DNA from: Pseudomonadota bacterium
Lineage (GTDB): Bacteria > Pseudomonadota > Alphaproteobacteria > Sphingomonadales > Sphingomonadaceae
Assembly (NCBI GenBank): GCA_030271565.1
Contig: JARXKR010000006.1
Location: 1 to 30,900, forward strand
DNA: 30,900 nt
Direction: 5' to 3'
Made by a program: the position numbers and the translations under genes. Below are positions 24,859 through 30,900 of this stretch, one piece after another (within the stretch, counting starts at the first letter, position 1; every line of letters begins with the position of its first letter). A model generated the notes under the pieces. It was not told the origin of the DNA. It saw only the letters and a list, made by a program, of their open reading frames with translations, and did no database searches.

Positions 24859-25686
24859 ATGGATTGGAAGACGACGGTCCGCGCGCTCCTGAAGGAGCCG
24901 CTGGCCCATTTCCTGATCGCCGGAGCCATGGTGTTCTGGCTGCTGTCGGGCCGCGCACCCGATCTGGGCGAGCGGCGGATCGTGGTCGACAAGGCGGTGG
25001 TCGGGGCAATGGTCGAGCGGTTCTACGGCTCGTTCCACCGCCTCCCGACCCCCGATGAAACCGACGGGATGATCCGCGATTACGTCGCCGATCAAGTCTA
25101 TTACCGCGAAGCGTTGCGGCTCGGGCTCGATCAGGGCGACGAAGTGGTGGTGCGGCGGATGCGGCGCAAGCTGGAGAGCTTGTCGGTCGCCGATGCCGAG
25201 ACTGCCGAGCCGAGTGACCCGCAATTGCAGGCGCTGATCGACAAGGACCCGGCGCGCTACGCCGAAGACCCCCGCACCAGCTTCGAACAGATCTATCTGG
25301 GAGCCGACACACCAGCGAGCCGCGCCGCTGCCAATGCGCAATTGGCCCAATTGCGCGGAGGCAAGCCGGTGAGTGCCCAGCCTGCCCCGCTTCCCGCCAA
25401 GCTCGACAACGCCGGGGCGAGCGACATTTCGGGCCTGTTCGGCGATGAATTCACCTTGGCTCTGCGCGATCTGCCACTCGGCCAGTGGCAGGGCCCGATC
25501 GCGTCGGGACTAGGCCTGCATCTGGTGCGGGTAAGCGCCCGCGCGGCACCGAGCAAACCGAGTCTCGCAAAAGTGCGCCAACGCGTCACCAATGACTGGC
25601 GCGCTGCGGCAATCGCCAAGGCGCAGGCCGACGCCTACAAGAAGATGCTTGGCGGTTACGACGTGGCGATCGAGTTGCCCAAGTGA
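24859..25686 (+). CDS. Membrane-anchored PpiC/parvulin-type peptidyl-prolyl isomerase
   Basis: A 275-residue protein with one N-terminal signal-anchor helix (about 16-30, AHFLIAGAMVFWLL) and a periplasmic body. An SurA/PpiD-like chaperone region (about 40-130, helical, acidic) is followed by a parvulin-like domain: SFEQIYLG (about 141), QLAQLRGG, then FGDEFTLALRDLPLGQWQGP (about 194-213) and GLHLVRVS (about 219). Members catalyse prolyl isomerisation of exported proteins. It lies 15 bases after the second DUF3604 gene and its stop overlaps the HupE-like GTG start, so a helper role in folding or exporting the DUF3604 lipoproteins is likely by context. Substrate specificity is not shown. Confidence 0.82.
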   Translation: MDWKTTVRALLKEPLAHFLIAGAMVFWLLSGRAPDLGERRIVVDKAVVGAMVERFYGSFHRLPTPDETDGMIRDYVADQVYYREALRLGLDQGDEVVVRRMRRKLESLSVADAETAEPSDPQLQALIDKDPARYAEDPRTSFEQIYLGADTPASRAAANAQLAQLRGGKPVSAQPAPLPAKLDNAGASDISGLFGDEFTLALRDLPLGQWQGPIASGLGLHLVRVSARAAPSKPSLAKVRQRVTNDWRAAAIAKAQADAYKKMLGGYDVAIELPK

Positions 25687-26657
25687 AGTGGCTGTTCGCT
25701 ATGCTGCTGGCGCTAGTTGCGGCGCAGCCTGCCACAGCCGACGAATTGCGCCCCGGCTACCTCGAACTGACCCAGCAGGATGCGCAGCACTGGAAGCTGG
25801 TGTGGAAGGCGCCGGTACTCGGCGGGCTCGCCACTCACGCCCGCCCGCTGGTCCCGCCCCAATGCCGCCAGTCGGTCCCGGCGGCGCGGCTTGAAGGTGC
25901 CGCACTGGTCGCGGAATCGGTTCTTACTTGCAGCAAGGACCTCGCCGGCAGCGAAGTCGGCCTCGCCGGGATGGATGCAGCCTTCACCGATGCACTGGTG
26001 CGGATCGCGCCACTCGGCCGCCCGGTGCAAGCTGCCCGCCTCACGCCGGGGCATGCCACTGTCATGGTCGCCAGCGTACCCGACCGCTGGGACGTCGCGC
26101 GCAGCTATTTCGTGCTTGGCATTGAACATATCCTGACTGGTTACGATCACCTGCTGTTCGTGGTCGCGCTGGTGCTGCTGCTCGGCAACCTCGGCGTGGT
26201 GGCGCGCGCAGCGACCGCCTTCACCGTTGCCCACTCACTGACTTTGGTCGGCACCACGCTCGGCGTGATCGGGCTGGCGCAGGCCCCGGTGGAAGCGCTG
26301 ATTGCGCTGTCGATCGTGTTCCTTGCGGTCGAGGTGGTCAAACAGGACCCGGCCATCCCCCGGCTGTCCGAGCGCATTCCGTGGCTGGTCGCATTCGGGT
26401 TCGGGCTGATCCACGGTTTCGGTTTCGCCGGGGCCTTGCGCGAAATCGGCCTGCCCGAAGGCGACGTGCCGACCGCGCTGTTGACCTTCAATCTGGGGGT
26501 CGAAGCCGGGCAACTGCTGATCATCGCGGCGTGCCTGAGCGCCATGTTAGCCCTGCGCCGCTTCGCTCCGCCAACGCTGCGCCCGGTAAAGCTTGCGGCA
26601 AGCTACGCAATCGGGATAACCGCCAGCTTCTGGTTCATCCAGCGGCTGGTCGGATGA
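25683..26657 (+). CDS. HupE/UreJ-family membrane protein (putative metal transporter)
   Basis: HupE/UreJ proteins are membrane proteins implicated in nickel or cobalt movement. The GTG start overlaps the PPIase stop (GTGA), giving 324 residues: a signal peptide (1-19, ending A-T-A), a periplasmic domain (20-135) with two cysteines (C61, C83), and about six helices. Conserved intramembrane His/Asp are H149 with D155-H156 in EHILTGYDHLLFV, H184 in FTVAHSLTLVG, H244 in GLIHGFGFAG, and E-G near the end in NLGVEAGQL. HupE in hydrogenase operons has a similar HxxxxxDH. Neither hydrogenase nor urease genes occur here, so I infer it serves the neighbouring DUF3604 proteins. Confidence 0.8.
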   Translation: MKWLFAMLLALVAAQPATADELRPGYLELTQQDAQHWKLVWKAPVLGGLATHARPLVPPQCRQSVPAARLEGAALVAESVLTCSKDLAGSEVGLAGMDAAFTDALVRIAPLGRPVQAARLTPGHATVMVASVPDRWDVARSYFVLGIEHILTGYDHLLFVVALVLLLGNLGVVARAATAFTVAHSLTLVGTTLGVIGLAQAPVEALIALSIVFLAVEVVKQDPAIPRLSERIPWLVAFGFGLIHGFGFAGALREIGLPEGDVPTALLTFNLGVEAGQLLIIAACLSAMLALRRFAPPTLRPVKLAASYAIGITASFWFIQRLVG

Positions 26658-26679
26658 CCTTTCAGGGAGAGTGACTGCG

Positions 26680-27486
26680 ATGGATGCCCCGGTACTTTAC
26701 AGCCTCGATGCCTCGGGCATTGCCACGATCACCCTCAACCGGCCCGAGCTGCGCAATCCGGTATCCGATCTGGATTTGATCGATGCGCTGCTGAGTACGC
26801 TCACCGCGATGGAAGACGATCCAAACGTCCGCGTCGCGATCCTGACCGGCGCGGGTTCGGCGTTCTCGGCGGGCGGCAACCTCAAGGCAATGAAGCCCGA
26901 TTCGGGCGGTCTCAACGCCAGCCTACCGGCGCGGACACGGCGCAATTACAAAAGCGGCATCCAGCGGCTGCCACTAGCCTTCGCCGCGCTCGAAGTGCCG
27001 GTGATCGCCGCAGTCAACGGTCCGGCAATCGGTGCGGGGCTCGACCTTGCCTGCATGTGTGATCTGCGCGTGGCTGGCGAAAGCGCCAAGTTCGCCGAAA
27101 GTTTCGTCAAGCTCGGGATCATTCCGGGCGATGGCGGCGCCTGGCTGCTGCAGCGGATTGTCGGATTCTCCAAGGCGGCCGAACTGACTTTAACTGGCGA
27201 GACGATCGGCGCGGCCGAGGCCTTGGCGATCGGGCTGGTGTCAAAGGTCGTGCCCGACTCTGAACTGCTCGAAGCCGCCCACGCAATGGCCGCGCGGATC
27301 GCCTGCAACCCATCGTTTGCCGTGCGCATGGCCAAGCGTTTGCTGTGGGACGCGCAGCGGATGGACTTGCCCGGGGTGCTCGAAATGTCGGCAGCGATGC
27401 AGGCCGTGGCGCATGCGACCAAGGACAATGCCGAAGCGGTCAGCGCGTTCCTGGAGAAGCGTACCCCTGTGTTCAAGGGCGACTAG
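26680..27486 (+). CDS. Crotonase-fold enoyl-CoA hydratase/isomerase family protein
   Basis: A 268-residue crotonase-superfamily protein. I choose ATG 26680 because AGGGAGA (26664-26670) lies about 9 bases before it; a GTG at 26671 would sit against the site. The oxyanion-hole motifs are AGSAFSAGGNLKAM (about 59-71) and NGPAIGAGLDLACMCDLR (about 113-130). At the position of the first catalytic Glu of hydratases (in the segment before LGIIPG) there is Phe142, while GDGG follows; so plain enoyl-CoA hydration is doubtful and an isomerase- or hydrolase-like reaction is possible. It follows hupE by 22 bases and could be co-transcribed, but it may be unrelated to that module. Confidence 0.82.
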   Translation: MDAPVLYSLDASGIATITLNRPELRNPVSDLDLIDALLSTLTAMEDDPNVRVAILTGAGSAFSAGGNLKAMKPDSGGLNASLPARTRRNYKSGIQRLPLAFAALEVPVIAAVNGPAIGAGLDLACMCDLRVAGESAKFAESFVKLGIIPGDGGAWLLQRIVGFSKAAELTLTGETIGAAEALAIGLVSKVVPDSELLEAAHAMAARIACNPSFAVRMAKRLLWDAQRMDLPGVLEMSAAMQAVAHATKDNAEAVSAFLEKRTPVFKGD

Positions 27487-27522
27487 CCGCGCGGTGAATG
27501 TGCATAGAATGTGATAAAGGTG

Positions 27523-27550
27523 TTGCGATCACATTTTAATGTGATATTTC
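27523..27550 (+). promoter_or_regulatory. ribB promoter with a palindromic operator between -35 and -10
   Basis: TTGCGA (27523-27528) and TATTTC (27545-27550) are separated by 16 bases, and that spacer is nearly filled by the palindrome ATCACATT-TT-AATGTGAT (27528-27545). Transcription would start about 7 bases on, near the ATG at 27557, giving a leaderless mRNA; no ribosome site is visible. Extra half-sites AATGTGAT (27508-27515) and AATGTG (27497-27502) lie upstream on the same face. A bound protein here would block RNA polymerase. The obvious candidate is the HTH domain of the ribB product itself, which is unproven. Confidence 0.5.
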
Positions 27551-27556
27551 GGCCGC

Positions 27557-28819
27557 ATGTCAACGACTCTGATCGAACGCGTCCGCCGCCTGGTCAATGA
27601 TGGCGGGATGTCGCGAGCCGGTCTGGCGCGCGCCGCCGGGCTTCATTCCAACACTTTGCGCGAGTGCACCGACGACGGCTGGAACCCCACCGCCGACACG
27701 ATGCGCAAGCTCGAACAGTTCCTCTCGGACAACGACGAGGTCCCGGTGCTGGTCAGCATCGAGGAGATCATCGACGAAGCCCGCAACGGCCGGATGTTCG
27801 TGCTGGTCGATGATGAAGACCGCGAGAACGAGGGCGATCTGGTGATCCCGGCGCAGATGGCCACCCCCGACGCGGTCAACTTCATGGCCACCCACGGCCG
27901 CGGGCTGATCTGCCTGACCATGACCAAGGCCCGCACCGAACAGCTCGGGCTCGAACTGATGAGCCGCGCCAACGGTACCCGTCACGAAACCGCCTTCACC
28001 GTCTCGATCGAGGCGCGCGAAGGCGTGACCACCGGCATTTCCGCTGGCGACCGCGCCCGCACCGTGGCGGTGGCAATCGATGCAGGGAAGACCCGTGATG
28101 ACATTGTCACCCCCGGGCATGTGTTCCCGCTGATCGCCCGCGATGGCGGGGTACTTGTCCGCGCCGGGCACACCGAGGCTTCGGTCGATATCTCGCGGCT
28201 CGCCGGGCTCAACCCCTCGGGCGTGATTTGCGAGATCATGAACGAGGACGGCACCATGGCGCGGATGGACGACCTCGTCCCGTTCGCGCGCCGCCACGGC
28301 CTCAAGATGGGCACGATCCGCGACCTGATCGAATACCGCCGCAAGAACGATCATCTGGTCGAACGGATCGCAGAAGTTGCGTTTACTTCCGATTATGGCG
28401 GCCAGTGGAAGCTCTTGACCTATCGCAACAAGGTCGACGGCAGTGACAGCTTCGTGCTGCAGATGGGCCATGTCGATCCGGCAAAGCCGACGCTGGCGCG
28501 GGTTCATACCATCTCGATCCTTGACGACATGCTCGGCCAGCCCGGCCCCAAAAAGCGCACCCTGCAGCGCGCCATGGCCGAGATCGGACGCGAAGGATCG
28601 GGGCTGATCGTGCTGCTGATCCGTCCGCAGGAGAGCGGCGAGCCCGGCGGCGGCGAAGCGCGCGATATGGACCTGCGCGCCTATGGTATCGGCGCCCAGA
28701 TCCTTGCCGACATGGGCGTGCATGAGCTGGTGCTGCTGAGCAACGCCCACCGCAACGTCGTTGCTATCGAAGGCTACGGCCTTAACATCGTGGGCGAGCG
28801 CCCGATCCCGGCGGAGTAA
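27557..28819 (+). CDS. ribB: HTH-fused 3,4-dihydroxy-2-butanone-4-phosphate synthase RibB with degenerate RibA half
   Basis: RibB converts ribulose 5-phosphate to the four-carbon riboflavin precursor. The 420-residue protein has three parts. Residues 1-60 form an XRE-like helix-turn-helix (MSRAGLARAAGLHSNTLREC). About 65-270 is the synthase: DDEDRENEGD (85-94), HGRGLICL, GVTTGISAGDR and AGHTEASVDISR (His205). About 275-418 resembles GTP cyclohydrolase II, but the zinc cysteines are missing: the usual RVHSECLTGD...CDCG segment is RVHTISILDD, and no Cys occurs after residue 225, so GTP cyclohydrolase activity is not expected (a RibBX-like form). ribH starts 2 bases downstream, so they share a transcript. 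The source of active RibA is elsewhere. Confidence 0.92.
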   Translation: MSTTLIERVRRLVNDGGMSRAGLARAAGLHSNTLRECTDDGWNPTADTMRKLEQFLSDNDEVPVLVSIEEIIDEARNGRMFVLVDDEDRENEGDLVIPAQMATPDAVNFMATHGRGLICLTMTKARTEQLGLELMSRANGTRHETAFTVSIEAREGVTTGISAGDRARTVAVAIDAGKTRDDIVTPGHVFPLIARDGGVLVRAGHTEASVDISRLAGLNPSGVICEIMNEDGTMARMDDLVPFARRHGLKMGTIRDLIEYRRKNDHLVERIAEVAFTSDYGGQWKLLTYRNKVDGSDSFVLQMGHVDPAKPTLARVHTISILDDMLGQPGPKKRTLQRAMAEIGREGSGLIVLLIRPQESGEPGGGEARDMDLRAYGIGAQILADMGVHELVLLSNAHRNVVAIEGYGLNIVGERPIPAE

Positions 28820-28821
28820 AC

Positions 28822-29241
28822 ATGGCCAATTTCCTGATTATCGAGGCGCGGTTCTACGACCACCTCAACGACATGCTGATTGAGGGCGCACGGGCTGCGC
28901 TCAAGGCAGCGGGCCACAAGGTAGAAGTGATCACCGTGCCGGGCGCGCTCGAAATTCCCGGCGCGATCGCGCTCGCCGAGGCGTCTGGGCAATACGAAGG
29001 CTTCGTCGCCATCGGCGTCGTAATCCGCGGCGAAACCTACCACTTCGAAATCGTGGCAGGCGAAAGCGCGCGCGGGATCATGGCGCTGACGATGGACGGC
29101 TTCGCCATCGGCAACGGCATCCTGACGGTCGAGAACGAGCAGCAGGCCTTGGTTCGCGCCGATCCGAAGCAGAAAAACAAGGGCGGCGAGGCAGCGCAGG
29201 CGGCAATCGCCCTGCTCGCGCTCAAGGAGAAGTTCGCATGA
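28822..29241 (+). CDS. ribH: 6,7-dimethyl-8-ribityllumazine synthase RibH
   Basis: RibH joins the RibB product with 5-amino-6-ribitylaminouracil to form the lumazine precursor of riboflavin. The 139-residue protein has all main motifs: the substrate loop VPGALEIPGA (39-48), GVVIRGETYHFEIV (65-78) with catalytic His74, and NGILTVENEQQA (98-109). It begins 2 bases after the ribB stop and its own stop overlaps the aldo/keto reductase ATG (ATGA). The C-terminus KGGEAAQAAIALLALKEKF is typical of short RibH forms. No ribE or ribD is nearby. Confidence 0.96.
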   Translation: MANFLIIEARFYDHLNDMLIEGARAALKAAGHKVEVITVPGALEIPGAIALAEASGQYEGFVAIGVVIRGETYHFEIVAGESARGIMALTMDGFAIGNGILTVENEQQALVRADPKQKNKGGEAAQAAIALLALKEKFA

Positions 29242-30155
29242 CGAGCAACCCGGCATTCGCAGGCATCCCGCTGGTGCTAGGCGGCAACGTGTTCGGCTGG
29301 ACCGCCGATCAGGACACCAGTTTCGCAATCCTCGACGCATTCTATGAGGCGGGCGGCCGAATGGTCGATACCGCCGACGTCTATTCCGCCTGGGTCCCCG
29401 GCCACAAGGGCGGCGAAAGCGAGACTGTGCTCGGTGCCTGGCTGGCGAGCCGCGGGGTGCGCAAGGACATGCGCATTCACACCAAGACCGGGATGCTGGG
29501 CGGCGCTGAACTCTATGGTCCTGAGCGCCTGCTGCAGTCGCTCGGTCACTCGCTCGAGCGGCTGCAGACCGACTATCTCGACCTCTACTACGCCCACAAG
29601 GACTACCCCGAGCTACCGATTGCCGACATTGTCGCGGCGTTCGGCGGAGCGGCAGAATCTGTCCGCTCGCTCGGAGCATCGAACTTCACCGCAGCGCGGC
29701 TTAGCGAGGCGCTGACAGCGGCCAAGGACGCTGGCACCATGCCGTTCACCGCGTTGCAGAACGAATACAATCTGGTCTCGCGAACCAATTACGGCGCCGA
29801 CCTGCAGGCATTGTGTACCACGAACGGGATCGCGATGTTTCCGTTTTACGGCATCGCCAACGGCTTCCTCACCGGCAAATATCGCAGCGAAGCTGATTTC
29901 GGCAAATCGGTGCGCGGCGGGCGGATGAAGGAACTGATCGTGACCGGCGCACCGATGCTCGCCGCGATGGACACGATTGCCGCCGATACCGGCGCCTCGC
30001 TGGCGCAGATCGCGCTGGCCTGGCTGGCGGTGCAGCCCGGCATCGGCGCGCCGATCGCCAGCGCGACCAGTGTAGCGCAAGTAGAGGAACTGTGCGGCAT
30101 GGCGAGCCTGACGCTCAGCGCAGAGCAGCTGGCGCGGCTGACTGCGGCAATGTGA
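29238..30155 (+). CDS. Aldo/keto reductase family oxidoreductase
   Basis: A cytosolic NADPH-dependent reductase of the AKR superfamily, 305 residues, TIM barrel. The catalytic tetrad is complete: D44 and Y49 in VDTADVYSAW, K83 in HTKTG and H120 in YYAHKD. Other family stretches are RSLGASNFTAARL and, near the cofactor site, PIASATSVAQVEEL. The ATG overlaps the ribH stop by four bases, so it is co-translated with the riboflavin genes. The substrate is not visible. A direct role in riboflavin synthesis is not established. Confidence 0.88.
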   Translation: MTSNPAFAGIPLVLGGNVFGWTADQDTSFAILDAFYEAGGRMVDTADVYSAWVPGHKGGESETVLGAWLASRGVRKDMRIHTKTGMLGGAELYGPERLLQSLGHSLERLQTDYLDLYYAHKDYPELPIADIVAAFGGAAESVRSLGASNFTAARLSEALTAAKDAGTMPFTALQNEYNLVSRTNYGADLQALCTTNGIAMFPFYGIANGFLTGKYRSEADFGKSVRGGRMKELIVTGAPMLAAMDTIAADTGASLAQIALAWLAVQPGIGAPIASATSVAQVEELCGMASLTLSAEQLARLTAAM

Positions 30156-30201
30156 TCGGCGGCGCGCGATGATTTCACACTGCATCATCAAAACCCGCCT
30201 A

Positions 30202-30289
30202 CCCTGAGCTTGTCGAAGGGCTGCACTTTTCTTTGTGCCGACGCGCGCTGAATTTCAAGAACAAGGGCAGCCCTTCGACAAGCTCAGGG
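30202..30289. repeat. Inverted REP pair (REPIN-like) between convergent genes
   Basis: A 23-bp sequence (30202-30224, ending TTGTCGAAGGGCTGC) recurs as its exact reverse complement at 30267-30289, with a 42-base spacer. The core CCCTTCGACAAGCTCAGGG is a widespread bacterial extragenic repeat. The pair could fold into a long hairpin in RNA from either strand and end both the upstream aldo/keto reductase and the convergent gene at 30324. No long T run follows. The rest of the roughly 170-base gap holds nothing else that I can see. Confidence 0.75.
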
Positions 30290-30323
30290 AAGCGGAATTG
30301 GGGAATTCAAAACCTCAGCATGC

Positions 30324-30900
30324 TCACCCCAAATCGAGGAACTCCTCCAGCCCCATCGGCGCATAGGGGCCGATGATCAGCTGCTCGAACACGCCCATGC
30401 CTTCGCCGTGTCGGTCGCTGGTGACTTTGCACGGCAACTGGACGTGGTAATTATCCATCGTGGCGGGATTGACCTGCTGTAGCCCGAAATCTTCGCGCTG
30501 GACCTCTATCGGGCCGTGCCACAACCCGTGGCCCCATTTGGGTGAGGTGTAACCCAGCCCGCGCATCTGGAACCGGCCGAGCGGTTCGAAGGTCAGCGTC
30601 TCATCGCCATCCGGACCCTCAATGGTCAACGTGCCGCCATCGGGCCAGCGGGTGCCGACTGCCAGCGGCGCTGACATTTCGCCCTCTGCATCGATTAGTG
30701 CGGCGGCATCGGCCCCATCGGGCGCGATCACTGCGCGGGTGTTCCAGACGTTGCCCTTGGCATCGGCGTTGACGTGGAAAAACACGCTGCGTGTCGCAAA
30801 GTTGAGCGGGGTCCATTGCCAGAAGAACCCCGGCACCACCCCGGTGCCGTGCGGCTGCTGGTCGCTGGTTCCGACCGGGCGCACCCCCCAGCTGCGATCG
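30324..30900 (-). CDS. Unassigned protein, C-terminal part (5' end outside the window)
   Basis: The frame is open to the window end, with residues before the first start-like codon (GTG at 30884) reading D-R-S-W-G-V-R-P, so the gene continues beyond 30900 and the visible ~190 residues are its C-terminal part. The stretch is rich in beta-strand and aromatic residues (WQWTPLNFATRSVFFHVN, GRFQMRGLGYTSPKWGHGLW, REDFGLQQVNP) and has few Cys (one visible, near residue 152 of the visible part), consistent with a lipocalin-like or CrtC/AttH-like beta fold. The D-R-S-W-G-V-R-P motif recurs, as I recall, in uncharacterised proteins of that type. I would not assign a function. Confidence 0.55.
   Translation of the reverse strand, partial: DRSWGVRPVGTSDQQPHGTGVVPGFFWQWTPLNFATRSVFFHVNADAKGNVWNTRAVIAPDGADAAALIDAEGEMSAPLAVGTRWPDGGTLTIEGPDGDETLTFEPLGRFQMRGLGYTSPKWGHGLWHGPIEVQREDFGLQQVNPATMDNYHVQLPCKVTSDRHGEGMGVFEQLIIGPYAPMGLEEFLDLG

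Noticed and set aside
23707..25350. Long minus-strand open frame (547 codons) opposite DUF3604 copy 2 and the PPIase
   Set aside because: It overlaps two supported genes on the other strand and has the low-complexity composition of a GC-rich shadow; there is no start signal or known motif.
25683..26657. HupE as evidence for a hydrogenase or urease locus
   Set aside because: No hydrogenase, urease or maturation genes occur in the window; the name reflects family similarity only.
27487..27556. FMN riboswitch upstream of ribB
   Set aside because: The gap is 70 bases and is taken up by the end of the crotonase gene's downstream region, half-sites, palindrome and promoter; none of the conserved RFN core elements is seen, and the transcript is likely leaderless.

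Overview
GC-rich chromosomal DNA of an aerobic alphaproteobacterium, most likely Sphingomonadales and perhaps near Erythrobacteraceae. This placement is inferred from the mreBCD-mrdAB order, the ccoNOQP-ccoGHIS cluster with FNR-type regulators, an endonuclease-type MutL, and a RibB with an N-terminal helix-turn-helix and a cysteine-free GTP cyclohydrolase II-like half. No phage, transposase, integrase or CRISPR array was seen, and no gene-free stretch exceeds 300 bases; the longest, about 170 bases, holds an inverted REP pair.

Layout. (1) 1-3853: the YchF GTPase (5' end outside the window), a MaoC-type hydratase, and on the minus strand mutL overlapping a small lipoprotein gene by ATGA. (2) 4038-9771: the rod-shape operon mreB-mreC-mreD-mrdA(PBP2)-rodA, then tRNA-Lys(CTT). 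(3) 9980-19302, minus strand: the cbb3 oxidase locus in the order ccoN-O-Q-P-G-H-I-S, a small Cys-rich secreted protein, then hemN. (4) 19387-20928, minus strand: two Crp/Fnr regulators, one without N-terminal cysteines (FixK-like) and one with an FNR-type Cys set (FnrL-like). FNR/FixK boxes lie before ccoN, hemN and the FixK-like gene, so FnrL probably feeds FixK, and both may control the oxidase and anaerobic haem synthesis. A possible outer-membrane-protein tail lies between the two regulators. (5) 21021-26657, plus strand: two tandem DUF3604 lipoproteins, a membrane-anchored parvulin-like PPIase and a HupE/UreJ-type membrane protein, tightly packed, followed by a crotonase-family gene. (6) 27557-30155: HTH-RibB, ribH and an aldo/keto reductase. 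(7) 30202-30289: the REP pair. (8) 30324-30900, minus strand: the 3' part of an unassigned gene.

Two systems deserve most attention. The first is the DUF3604/DUF3604/PpiC/HupE module: the DUF3604 proteins carry a PHP-like array of His, Asp and Glu residues, which suggests a lipid-anchored metallohydrolase pair with its own foldase and metal permease. The second is ribB, whose product has an HTH domain and whose promoter holds an 8-bp-arm palindrome exactly between the -35 and -10 candidates, suggesting an autoregulating riboflavin enzyme.
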